NCBI RefSeq assembly: GCF_026230105.1
Contig: NW_026614306.1
Span: 1 to 64,000 of the forward strand
From: Diorhabda sublineata
Lineage: Eukaryota > Arthropoda > Insecta > Coleoptera > Chrysomelidae
DNA: 64,000 nt
Direction: 5' to 3'
Shown: in pieces, positions 51,901 to 64,000 of the stretch
How positions within the stretch are numbered: the first letter of the stretch is position 1
Layout of the letters: every line of letters begins with the position of its first letter
Made by a program: the position numbers and the translations under genes
Notes under the pieces: model-generated
Seen by the model: only the letters and a program-made list of their open reading frames with translations
Told to the model about the DNA's origin: nothing
The model's database searches: none

Positions 51901-54900
51901 CGACTTCAAATTAGGAAGATAGACTTTGAAAATTTTCAATTATTACAAAGTGACAGTTGACCTCAATGGGCTTCAATGGATGTTATTCGATGATATCTGA
52001 CAAAGTTAGATGCAAACTCACTCAAATATATGAGAAATGTTGAAATGCGACTTCAAATTAGGAAGATAGACTTTGAAAATTTTCAATTATTACAAAGTGA
52101 CAGTTGACCTCAATGGGCTTTAATGGATGTTATTCGATGATATCTGACAAAGTTAGATGCAAACTCACTCGAATATATGAGAAATGTTGAAATGCGACTT
52201 CAAATTAGGAAGATAGACTTTGAAATTTTTCAATTATTACAAAGTGACAGTTGACCTCAATGGGCTTCAATGGATGTTATTCGATGATATCTGACAAAGT
52301 TAGATGCAAACTCACTCAAATATATGAGAAATGTTGAAATGCGACTTCAAATTAGGAAGATAGACTTTGAAAATTTTCAATTATTACAAAGTGACAGTTG
52401 ACCTCAATGGGCTTCAATGGATGTTATTCGATGATATCTGACAAAGTTAGATGCAAACTCACTCAAATATATGAGAAATGTTGAAATGCGACTTCAAATT
52501 AGGAAGATAGACTTTGAAAGGGCTTCAATGGATGTTATTCGATGATATCCGACAAAGTTAGATGCATACTCACTCGAATATATGAGAAATGTTGAAATAC
52601 GACTTCAAATTAGGAAGATAGACTTTGAAAATTTTCAATTATTACAAAGTGACAGTTGACCTCAATGGGCTTCAATGGATGTTATTCGATGATATCTGAC
52701 AAAGTTAGATGCAACTCACTCGAATATATGAGAAATGTTAAAATGCGACTTCAAATTAGGAAGATAGACTTTGAAAATTTTCAATTATTACAAAGTGACA
52801 GTTGACCTCAAATGGCTTCAATCGATGTTATTCGATGATATCTGACAAAGTTAGATGCAAACTCTTTCAAATATATGAGAAATGTTGAAATTCGACTTCA
52901 AATTAGGAGATAGACTTTGAAAATTTTCAATTATTACAAAGTGACAGTTGACCTCAATGGGCTTCAATGGATGTTATTCGATGATATCTGACAAAGTTAG
53001 ATGCAAACTCACTCGAATATATGAGAAATGTTGAAATGCGACTTCAAATTAGGAAGATAGACTTTGAAATTTTTCAATTATTACAAAGTGACAGTTGACC
53101 TCAATGGGCTTCAATGGATGTTATTCGATGATATCTTACAAAGTTAGATGCAACTCACTCAAATATATGAGAAATGTTGAAATTCGACTTCAAATTAGGA
53201 AGATAGACTTTGAAAATTTTCAATTATTACAAAGTGACAGTTGACCTCAATGGGCTTCAATGGATGTTATTCGATGATATCTGACAAAGTTAGATGCAAA
53301 CTCACTCGAATATATGAGAAATGTTGAAATGCGACTTCAAATTAGGAGGATAGACTTTGAAATTTTTCAATTATTACAAAGTGACAGTTGACCTCAATGG
53401 GCTTCCATGGATGTTATTCGATGATATCCGACAAAGTTAGATGCAAACTCACTCGAATATATGAGAAATGTTGAAATACGACTTCAAATTAGGAAGATAG
53501 ACTTTGAAAATTTTCAATTATTACAAAGTGACAGTTGACCTCAATGGGCTTCAATGGATGTTATTCGATGATATCTGACAAAGTTAGATGCAACTCACTC
53601 GAATATATGAGGAATGTTAAAATGCGACTTCAAATTAGGAAGATAGACTTTGAAAATTTTCAATTATTACAAAGTGACAGTTGACCTCAAAGGGCTTCAA
53701 TCGATGTTATTCGATGATATCTGACAAAGTTAGATGCAAACTCTTTCAAATATATGAGAAATGTTGAAATTCGACTTCAAATTAGGAGATAGACTTTGAA
53801 AATTTTCAATTATTACAAAGTGACAGTTGACCTCAATGGGCTTCAATGGATGTTATTCGATGATATCTGACAAAGTTAGATGCAACTCACTCGAATATAT
53901 GAGAAATGTTAAAATGCGACTTCAAATTAGGAAGATAGACTTTGAAATTTTTCAATTATTACAAAGTGACAGTTGACCTCAATGGGCTTCAATGGATGTT
54001 ATTCGATGATATCTGACAAAGTTAGATGCAACTCACTCAAATATATGAGAAATGTTGAAATTCGACTTCAAATTAGGAGGATATACTTTGAAAATTTTCA
54101 ATTATTACAAAGTGACAGTTGACCTCAATGGGCTTCAATGGATGTTATTCGATGATATCTGACAAAGTTAGATGCAAACTCACTCGAATATATGAGAAAT
54201 GTTGAAATGCGACTTCAAATTAGGAAGATAGACTTTGAAATTTTTCAATTATTACAAAGTGACAGTTGACCTCAATGGGCTTCAATGGATGTTATTCGAT
54301 GATATCCGACAAAGTTAGATGCAAACTCACTCGAATATATGAGAAATGTTGAAATACGACTTCAAATTAGGAAGATAGACTTTGAAAATTTTCAATTATT
54401 ACAAAGTGACAGTTGACCTCAATGGGCTTCAATGGATGTTATTCGATGATATCTGACAAAGTTAGATGCAACTCACTCGAATATATGAGAAATGTTAAAA
54501 TGCGACTTCAAATTAGGAAGATAGGCTTTGAAAATTTTCAATTATTACAAAGTGACAGTTGACCTCAAAGGGCTTCAATCGATGTTATTCGATGATATCT
54601 GACAAAGTTAGATGCAAACTCTTTCAAATATATGAGAAATGTTGAAATTCGACTTCAAATTAGGAGATAGACTTTGAAAATTTTCAATTATTACAAAGTG
54701 ACAGTTGACCTCAATGGGCTTCAATGGATGTTATTCGATGATATCTGACAAAGTTAGATGCAAACTCACTCAAATATATGAGAAATGTTGAAATTCGACT
54801 TCAAATTAGGAGATAGACTTTGAAAATTTTCAATTATTACAAAGTGACAGTTGACCTCAATGGGCTTCAATGGATGTTATTCGATGATATCTGACAAAGT

Positions 54901-57900
54901 TAGATGCAAACTCACTCGAATATATGAGAAATGTTGAAATGCGACTTCAAATTAGGAGATAGACTTTGAAAATTTTCAATTATTACAAAGTGACAGTTGA
55001 CCTCAATGGGCTTCAATGGATGTTATTCGATGATATCTGACAAAGTTAGATGCAAACTCACTCGAATATATGAGAAATGTTGAAATGCGACTTCAAATTA
55101 GGAAGATAGACTTTGAAATTTTTCAATTATTACAAAGTGACAGTTGACCTCAATGGGCTTCAATGGATGTTATTCGATGATATCTGACAAAGTTAGATGC
55201 AACTCACTCAAATATATGAGAAATGTTGAAATTCGACTTCAAATTAGGAAGATAGACTTTGAAAATTTTCAATTATTACAAAGTGACAGTTGACCTCAAT
55301 GGGCTTCAATGGATGTTATTCGATGATATCTGACAAAGTTAGATGCAAACTCACTCGAATATATGAGAAATGTTGAAATGCGACTTCAAATTAGGAGGAT
55401 AGACTTTGAAATTTTTCAATTATTACAAAGTGACAGTTGACCTCAATGGGCTTCCATGGATGTTATTCGATGATATCCGACAAAGTTAGATGCAAACTCA
55501 CTCGAATATATGAGAAATGTTGAAATACGACTTCAAATTAGGAAGATAGACTTTGAAAATTTTCAATTATTACAAAGTGACAGTTGACCTCAATGGGCTT
55601 CAATGGATGTTATTCGATGATATCTGACAAAGTTAGATGCAACTCACTCGAATATATGAGAAATGTTAAAATGCGACTTCAAATTAGGAAGATAGACTTT
55701 GAAAATTTTCAATTATTACAAAGTGACAGTTGACCTCAAAGGGCTTCAATCGATGTTATTCGATGATATCTGACAAAGTTAGATGCAAACTCTTTCAAAT
55801 ATATGAGAAATGTTGAAATTCGACTTCAAATTAGGAGATAGACTTTGAAAATTTTCAATTATTACAAAGTGACAGTTGACCTCAATGGGCTTCAATGGAT
55901 GTTATTCGATGATATCTGACAAAGTTAGATGCAACTCACTCGAATATATGAGAAATGTTAAAATGCGACTTCAAATTAGGAAGATAGACTTTGAAATTTT
56001 TCAATTATTACAAAGTGACAGTTGACCTCAATGGGCTTCAATGGATGTTATTCGATGATATCTGACAAAGTTAGATGCAACTCACTCAAATATATGAGAA
56101 ATGTTGAAATTCGACTTCAAATTAGGAAGATAGACTTTGAAAATTTTCAATTATTACAAAGTGACAGTTGACCTCAATGGGCTTCAATGGATGTTATTCG
56201 ATGATATCTGACAAAGTTAGATGCAAACTCACTCGAATATATGAGAAATGTTGAAATGCGACTTCAAATTAGGAAGATAGACTTTGAAATTTTTCAATTA
56301 TTACAAAGTGACAGTTGACCTCAATGGGCTTCAATGGATGTTATTCGATGATATCCGACAAAGTTAGATGCAAACTCACTCGAATATATGAGAAATGTTG
56401 AAATACGACTTCAAATTAGGAAGATAGACTTTGAAAATTTTCAATTATTACAAAGTGACAGTTGACCTCAATGGGCTTCAATCGATGTTATTCGATGATA
56501 TCTGACAAAGTTAGATGCAAACTCTTTCAAATATATGAGAAATGTTGAAATTCGACTTCAAATTAGGAGATAGACTTTGAAAATTTTCAATTATTACAAA
56601 GTGACAGTTGACCTCAATGGGCTTCAATGGATGTTATTCGATGATATCTGACAAAGTTAGATGCAAACTCACTCAAATATATGAGAAATGTTGAAATTCG
56701 ACTTCAAATTAGGAGATAGACTTTGAAAATTTTCAATTATTACAAAGTGACAGTTGACCTCAATGGGCTTCAATGGATGTTATTCGATGATATCTGACAA
56801 AGTTAGATGCAAACTCACTCGAATATATGAGAAATGTTGAAATGCGACTTCAAATTAGGAGATAGACTTTGAAAATTTTCAATTATTACAAAGTGACAGT
56901 TGACCTCAATGGGCTTCAATGGATGTTATTCGATGATATCTGACAAAGTTAGATGCAAACTCACTCGAATATATGAGAAATGTTGAAATGCGACTTCAAA
57001 TTAGGAAGATAGACTTTGAAATTTTTCAATTATTACAAAGTGACAGTTGACCTCAATGGGCTTCAATGGATGTTATTCGATGATATCCGACAAAGTTAGA
57101 TGCAAACTCACTCGAATATATGAGAAATGTTGAAATACGACTTCAAATTAGGAAGATAGACTTTGAAAATTTTCAATTATTACAAAGTGACAGTTGACCT
57201 CAATGGGCTTCAATGGATGTTATTCGATGATATCTGACAAAGTTAGATGCAACTCACTCGAATATATGAGAAATGTTAAAATGCGACTTCAAATTAGGAA
57301 GATAGGCTTTGAAAATTTTCAATTATTACAAAGTGACAGTTGACCTCAAAGGGCTTCAATCGATGTTATTCGATGATATCTGACAAAGTTAGATGCAAAC
57401 TCTTTCAAATATATGAGAAATGTTGAAATTCGACTTCAAATTAGGAGATAGACTTTGAAAATTTTCAATTATTACAAAGTGACAGTTGACCTCAATGGGC
57501 TTCAATGGATGTTATTCGATGATATCTGACAAAGTTAGATGCAAACTCACTCAAATATATGAGAAATGTTGAAATTCGACTTCAAATTAGGAGATAGACT
57601 TTGAAAATTTTCAATTATTACAAAGTGACAGTTGACCTCAATGGGCTTCAATGGATGTTATTCGATGATATCTGACAAAGTTAGATGCAAACTCACTCGA
57701 ATATATGAGAAATGTTGAAATGCGACTTCAAATTAGGAGATAGACTTTGAAAATTTTCAATTATTACAAAGTGACAGTTGACCTCAATGGGCTTCAATGG
57801 ATGTTATTCGATGATATCTGACAAAGTTAGATGCAAACTCACTCGAATATATGAGAAATGTTGAAATGCGACTTCAAATTAGGAAGATAGACTTTGAAAT

Positions 57901-60900
57901 TTTTCAATTATTACAAAGTGACAGTTGACCTCAATGGGCTTCAATGGATGTTATTCGATGATATCTGACAAAGTTAGATGCAACTCACTCAAATATATGA
58001 GAAATGTTGAAATTCGACTTCAAATTAGGAAGATAGGCTTTGAAAATTTTCAATTATTACAAAGTGACAGTTGACCTCAAAGGGCTTCAATCGATGTTAT
58101 TCGATGATATCTGACAAAGTTAGATGCAAACTCTTTCAAATATATGAGAAATGTTGAAATTCGACTTCAAATTAGGAGATAGACTTTGAAAATTTTCAAT
58201 TATTACAAAGTGACAGTTGACCTCAATGGGCTTCAATGGATGTTATTCGATGATATCTGACAAAGTTAGATGCAAACTCACTCAAATATATGAGAAATGT
58301 TGAAATTCGACTTCAAATTAGGAGATAGACTTTGAAAATTTTCAATTATTACAAAGTGACAGTTGACCTCAATGGGCTTCAATGGATGTTATTCGATGAT
58401 ATCTGACAAAGTTAGATGCAAACTCACTCGAATATATGAGAAATGTTGAAATGCGACTTCAAATTAGGAGATAGACTTTGAAAATTTTCAATTATTACAA
58501 AGTGACAGTTGACCTCAATGGGCTTCAATGGATGTTATTCGATGATATCTGACAAAGTTAGATGCAAACTCACTCGAATATATGAGAAATGTTGAAATGC
58601 GACTTCAAATTAGGAAGATAGACTTTGAAATTTTTCAATTATTACAAAGTGACAGTTGACCTCAATGGGCTTCAATGGATGTTATTCGATGATATCTGAC
58701 AAAGTTAGATGCAACTCACTCAAATATATGAGAAATGTTGAAATTCGACTTCAAATTAGGAAGATAGACTTTGAAAATTTTCAATTATTACAAAGTGACA
58801 GTTGACCTCAATGGGCTTCAATGGATGTTATTCGATGATATCTGACAAAGTTAGATGCAAACTCACTCGAATATATGAGAAATGTTGAAATGCGACTTCA
58901 AATTAGGAGGATAGACTTTGAAATTTTTCAATTATTACAAAGTGACAGTTGACCTCAATGGGCTTCCATGGATGTTATTCGATGATATCCGACAAAGTTA
59001 GATGCAAACTCACTCGAATATATGAGAAATGTTGAAATACGACTTCAAATTAGGAAGATAGACTTTGAAAATTTTCAATTATTACAAAGTGACAGTTGAC
59101 CTCAATGGGCTTCAATGGATGTTATTCGATGATATCTGACAAAGTTAGATGCAACTCACTCGAATATATGAGAAATGTTAAAATGCGACTTCAAATTAGG
59201 AAGATAGACTTTGAAAATTTTCAATTATTACAAAGTGACAGTTGACCTCAAAGGGCTTCAATCGATGTTATTCGATGATATCTGACAAAGTTAGATGCAA
59301 ACTCTTTCAAATATATGAGAAATGTTGAAATTCGACTTCAAATTAGGAGATAGACTTTGAAAATTTTCAATTATTACAAAGTGACAGTTGACCTCAATGG
59401 GCTTCAATGGATGTTATTCGATGATATCTGACAAAGTTAGATGCAACTCACTCGAATATATGAGAAATGTTAAAATGCGACTTCAAATTAGGAAGATAGA
59501 CTTTGAAATTTTTCAATTATTACAAAGTGACAGTTGACCTCAATGGGCTTCAATGGATGTTATTCGATGATATCTGACAAAGTTAGATGCAACTCACTCA
59601 AATATATGAGAAATGTTGAAATTCGACTTCAAATTAGGAAGATAGACTTTGAAAATTTTCAATTATTACAAAGTGACAGTTGACCTCAATGGGCTTCAAT
59701 GGATGTTATTCGATGATATCTGACAAAGTTAGATGCAAACTCACTCGAATATATGAGAAATGTTGAAATGCGACTTCAAATTAGGAAGATAGACTTTGAA
59801 ATTTTTCAATTATTACAAAGTGACAGTTGACCTCAATGGGCTTCAATGGATGTTATTCGATGATATCCGACAAAGTTAGATGCAAACTCACTCGAATATA
59901 TGAGAAATGTTGAAATACGACTTCAAATTAGGAAGATAGACTTTGAAAATTTTCAATTATTACAAAGTGACAGTTGACCTCAATGGGCTTCAATGGATGT
60001 TATTCGATGATATCTGACAAAGTTAGATGCAACTCACTCGAATATATGAGAAATGTTAAAATGCGACTTCAAATTAGGAAGATAGGCTTTGAAAATTTTC
60101 AATTATTACAAAGTGACAGTTGACCTCAAAGGGCTTCAATCGATGTTATTCGATGATATCTGACAAAGTTAGATGCAAACTCTTTCAAATATATGAGAAA
60201 TGTTGAAATTCGACTTCAAATTAGGAGATAGACTTTGAAAATTTTCAATTATTACAAAGTGACAGTTGACCTCAATGGGCTTCAATGGATGTTATTCGAT
60301 GATATCTGACAAAGTTAGATGCAAACTCACTCAAATATATGAGAAATGTTGAAATTCGACTTAAAATTAGGAAGATAGACTTTGAAAATTTTCAATTATT
60401 ACAAAGTTACAGTTGACCTCAATGGGCTTCAATGGATGTTATTCGATGATATCTGACAAAGTTAGATGCAAACTCACTCGAATATATGAGAAATGTTGAA
60501 ATGCGACTTCAAATTAGGAAGATAGACTTTGAAAATTTTCAATTATTACAAAGTGACAGTTGACCTCAATGGGCTTCAATGGATGTTATTCGATGATATC
60601 TGACAAAGTTAGATGCAAACTCACTCAAATATATGAGAAATGTTGAAATTCGACTTCAAATTAGGAAGATAGACTTTGAAAATTTTCAATTATTACAAAG
60701 TGACAGTTGACCTCAATGGGCTTCAATGGATGTTATTCGATGATATCTGACAAAGTTAGATGCAAACTCACTCAAATATATGAGAAATGTTGAAATTCGA
60801 CTTCAAATTAGGAGATAGACTTTGAAAATTTTCAATTATTACAAAGTGACAGTTGACCTCAATGGGCTTCAATGGATGTTATTCGATGATATCTGACAAA

Positions 60901-63900
60901 GTTAGATGCAAACTCACTCGAATATATGAGAAATGTTGAAATGCGACTTCAAATTAGGAAGATAGACTTTGAAAATTTTCAATTATTACAAAGTGACAGT
61001 TGACCTCAATGGGCTTCAATGGATGTTATTCGATGATATTCGACAAAGTTAGATGCAAACTCACTCGAATATATGAGAAATGTTGAAATACGACTTCAAA
61101 TTAGGAAGATAGACTTTGAAAATTTTCAATTATTACAAAGTGACAGTTGACCTCAATGGGCTTCAATGGATGTTATTCGATGATATCTGACAAAGTTAGA
61201 TGCAACTCACTCGAATATATGAGAAATGTTGAAATTCGACTTCAAATTAGGAAGATAGACTTTGAAAATTTTCAATTATTACAAAGTGACAGTTGACCTC
61301 AATGGGCTTCAATGGATGTTATTCGATGATATCTGACAAAGTTAGATGCAAACTCACTCGAATATATGAGAAATGTTGAAATGCGACTTCAAATTAGGAA
61401 GATAGACTTTGAAAATTTTCAATTATTACAAAGTGACAGTTGACCTCAATGGGCTTCAATGGATGTTATTCGATGATATCTGACAAAGTTAGATGCAAAC
61501 TCACTCGAATATATGAGAAATGTTGAAATGCGACTTCAAATTAGGAAGATAGACTTTGAAAATTTTCAATTATTACAAAGTGACAGTTGACCTCAATGGG
61601 CTTCAATGGATGTTATTCGATGATATCTGACAAAGTTAGATGCAAACTCACTCAAATATATGAGAAATGTTGAAATTCGACTTCAAATTAGGAAGATAGA
61701 CTTTGAAAATTTTCAATTATTACAAAGTGACAGTTGACCTCAATGGGCTTCAATGGATGTTATTCGATGATATCTGACAAAGTTAGATGCAAACTCACTC
61801 AAATATATGAGAAATGTTGAAATTCGACTTCAAATTAGGAAGATAGACTTTGAAAATTTTCAATTATTACAAAGTGACAGTTGACCTCAATGGGCTTCAA
61901 TGGATGTTATTCGATGATATCTGACAAAGTTAGATGCAAACTCACTGAAATATATGAGAAATGTTGAAATTCGACTTCAAATTAGGAAGATAGACTTTGA
62001 AAATTTTCAATTATTACAAAGTGACAGTTGACCTCAACGGGCTTCAATGGATGTTATTCGATGATATCTGACAAAGTTAGATGCAAACTCACTCGAATAT
62101 ATGAGAAATGTTGAAATGCGACTTCAAATTAGGAAGATAGACTTTGAAAATTTTCAATTATTACAAAGTGACAGTTGACCTCAATGGGCTTCAATGGATG
62201 TTATTCGATGATATCTGACAAAGTTAGATGCAAACTCACTCGAATATATGAGAAATGTTGAAATGCGACTTCAAATTAGGAAGATAGACTTTGAAAATTT
62301 TCAATTATTACAAAGTGACAGTTGACCTCAATGGGCTTCAATGGATGTTATTCGATGATATCTGACAAAGTTAGATGCAAACTCACTGAAATATATGAGA
62401 AATGTTGAAATTCGACTTCAAATTAGGAAGATAGACTTTGAAAATTTTCAATTATTACAAAGTGACAGTTGACCTCAATGGGCTTCAATGGATGTTATTC
62501 GATGATATCTGACAAAGTTAGATGCAAACTCACTCAAATATATGAGAAATGTTGAAATTCGACTTCAAATTAGGAGATAGACTTTGAAAATTTTCAATTA
62601 TTACAAAGTGACAGTTGACCTCAATGGGCTTCAATGGATGTTATTCGATGATATCTGACAAAGTTAGATGCAAACTCACTCGAATATATGAGAAATGTTG
62701 AAATGCGACTTCAAATTAGGAAGATAGACTTTGAAATTTTTCAATTATTACAAAGTGACAGTTGACCTCAATGGGCTTCAATGGATGTTATTCGATGATA
62801 TCTGACAAAGTTAGATGCAAACTCACTCAAATATATGAGAAATGTTGAAATTCGACTTCAAATTAGGAAGATAGACTTTGAAAATTTTCAATTATTACAA
62901 AGTGACAGTTGACCTCAATGGGCTTCAATGGATGTTATTCGATGATATCTGACAAAGTTAGATGCAAACTCACTCCAATATATGAGAAATGTTGAAATTC
63001 GACTTCAAATTAGGAAGATAGACTTTGAAAATTTTCAATTATTACAAAGTGACAGTTGACCTCAATGGGCTTCAATGGATGTTATTCGATGATATCTGAC
63101 AAAGTTAGATGCAAACTCACTCGAATATATGAGAAATGTTGAAATGCGACTTCAAATTAGGAAGATAGACTTTGAAATTTTTCAATTATTACAAAGTGAC
63201 AGTTGACCTCAATGGGCTTCAATGGATGTTATTCGATGATATCCGACAAAGTTAGATGCAAACTCACTCGAATATATGAGAAATGTTGAAATACGACTTC
63301 AAATTAGGAAGATAGACTTTGAAAATTTTCAATTATTACAAAGTGACAGTTGACCTCAATGGGCTTCAATGGATGTTATTCGATGATATCTGACAAAGTT
63401 AGATGCAACTCACTCGAATATATGAGAAATGTTAAAATGCGACTTCAAATTAGGAAGATAGACTTTGAAAATTTTCAATTATTACAAAGTGACCGTTGAT
63501 CTCAATGGGCTTCAATGGATGTTATTCGATGATATCTGACAAAGTTAGATGCAAACTCACTCAAATATATGAGAAATGTTGAAATTCGACTTCAAATTAG
63601 GAAGATAGACTTTGAAAATTTTCAATTATTACAAAGTGACAGTTGACCTCAATGGGCTTCAATGGATGTTATTCGATGATATCTGACAAAGTTAGATGCA
63701 AACTCACTCAAATATATGAGAAATGTTGAAATGCGACTTCAAATTAGGAAGATAGACTTTGAAAATTTTCAATTATTACAAAGTGACAGTTGACCTCAAT
63801 GGGCTTTAATGGATGTTATTCGATGATATCTGACAAAGTTAGATTCAAACTCACTCGAATATATGAGAAATGTTGAAATGCGACTTCAAATTAGGAAGAT

Positions 63901-64000
63901 AGACTTTGAAATTTTTCAATTATTACAAAGTGACAGTTGACCTCAATGGGCTTCAATGGATGTTATTCGATGATATCTGACAAAGTTAGATGCAAACTCA
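36958..64000 (+). repeat. 147-bp satellite array 6, at least 27 kb (about 184 monomers), running off the window
   Basis: Head-to-tail monomers of 147 bp (for example, the ATGAGAAATG starts at 37396, 37543 and 37690), in the opposite orientation to the arrays inside the gene copies. Each monomer contains the perfect 14-bp dyad TTGAAAATTTTCAA or its broken variant TTGAAATTTTTCAA. All monomers read are of the closed type, with TGA codons in the frame that is open in arrays 1-3. Variants recur in fixed order: GGAG for GGAAG, GCAACTC for GCAAACTC, ATCCGAC for ATCTGAC, GTTAAAATG for GTTGAAATG, CTTTCAAA for CACTCAAA, and AAAGGGCTTCAATCGA. This gives higher-order units of about 11-12 monomers, plus longer repeats. 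No other sequence interrupts it. Confidence 0.98.
45811..52520 (+). repeat. Long-range repeat inside the satellite, offset 6709 bp
   Basis: Three rare markers recur at the same distance: GACCGTTGATCTC (CCG at 45098 and 51807), a monomer with an internal deletion of about 47 bp joining GACTTTGAAA to GGGCTTC (45811 and 52520), and AGGAGGATAG (46635 and 53344). Each pair is 6709 bp apart. Before these markers the offset is 6855 (CAATGATT at 43613 and 50468), because one monomer has been fused out of the second copy. The GACCGTTGATCTC variant occurs once more at 63493. Confidence 0.85.

Noticed and set aside
36958..64000. CRISPR-like array
   Set aside because: Repeats are contiguous 147-bp units with no unique spacers, in a eukaryotic context with no cas genes.

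Overview
The window looks like AT-rich nuclear DNA of an arthropod, most likely an insect. It has sparse short exons with GT-AG introns, AATAAA signals, a foldback MITE, long (TA)n tracts and a very large satellite. There are no bacterial operons, rRNA or tRNA genes, and the species cannot be named from the sequence. Almost all positions are duplicated at least once, so the window is best read as a mosaic of segmental duplications bounded by, and interrupted by, one satellite family.

Two building blocks recur. Block A (1-5893) holds, in order: the N-terminal part of an RBM34-like RNA-binding-protein pseudogene (minus strand), about 3 kb with only weak coding candidates, a short 147-bp satellite array, and three clean internal exons of a minus-strand gene whose first visible exon resembles the N-terminal module of BEN-domain proteins (BEND5-like). 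Block B (5893-12073) holds a foldback MITE, a three-exon plus-strand gene for a 128-residue protein ending in a KEN motif, and a dispersed repeat family. The order is: A (1-5893); B (5893-12073); the 3' half of A (12073-14530); A again without its start (14531-18860); satellite (18861-22215); a fragment of the A 3' end (22216-22887); a 71-bp shard of A (22888-22958); satellite (22957-25815); the A 3' end and B again, with a 1.48-kb insertion or reciprocal deletion (25816-34970); the rest of the RBM34-like pseudogene (35092 onward); the first 1080 bp of A (35878-36957); and an uninterrupted satellite array in the opposite orientation to the window's end (36958-64000).

The most interesting feature is the relation between satellite and gene. 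The terminal exon of the BEND5-like gene has its own splice acceptor and its own stop-codon tail, and the 147-bp satellite sits between them. In the 12676-13963 copy all four exons join in frame and the satellite is translated as 49-residue repeats. In the other copies the exon is broken by stop-containing monomers. The 147-bp monomer has expanded to at least 27 kb with multi-level higher-order structure, including a long-range repeat offset of about 6709 bp.

How the genes relate: there is no sign of a shared pathway. The KEN-motif protein gene is intact in the first B copy and carries an 11-bp frameshifting deletion in the second. The RBM34-like sequence is a pseudogene wherever seen. Uncertainties: all homology calls are from reading translated motifs, duplication identity was judged by eye, and collapsed or mis-joined repeats in the assembly cannot be excluded.
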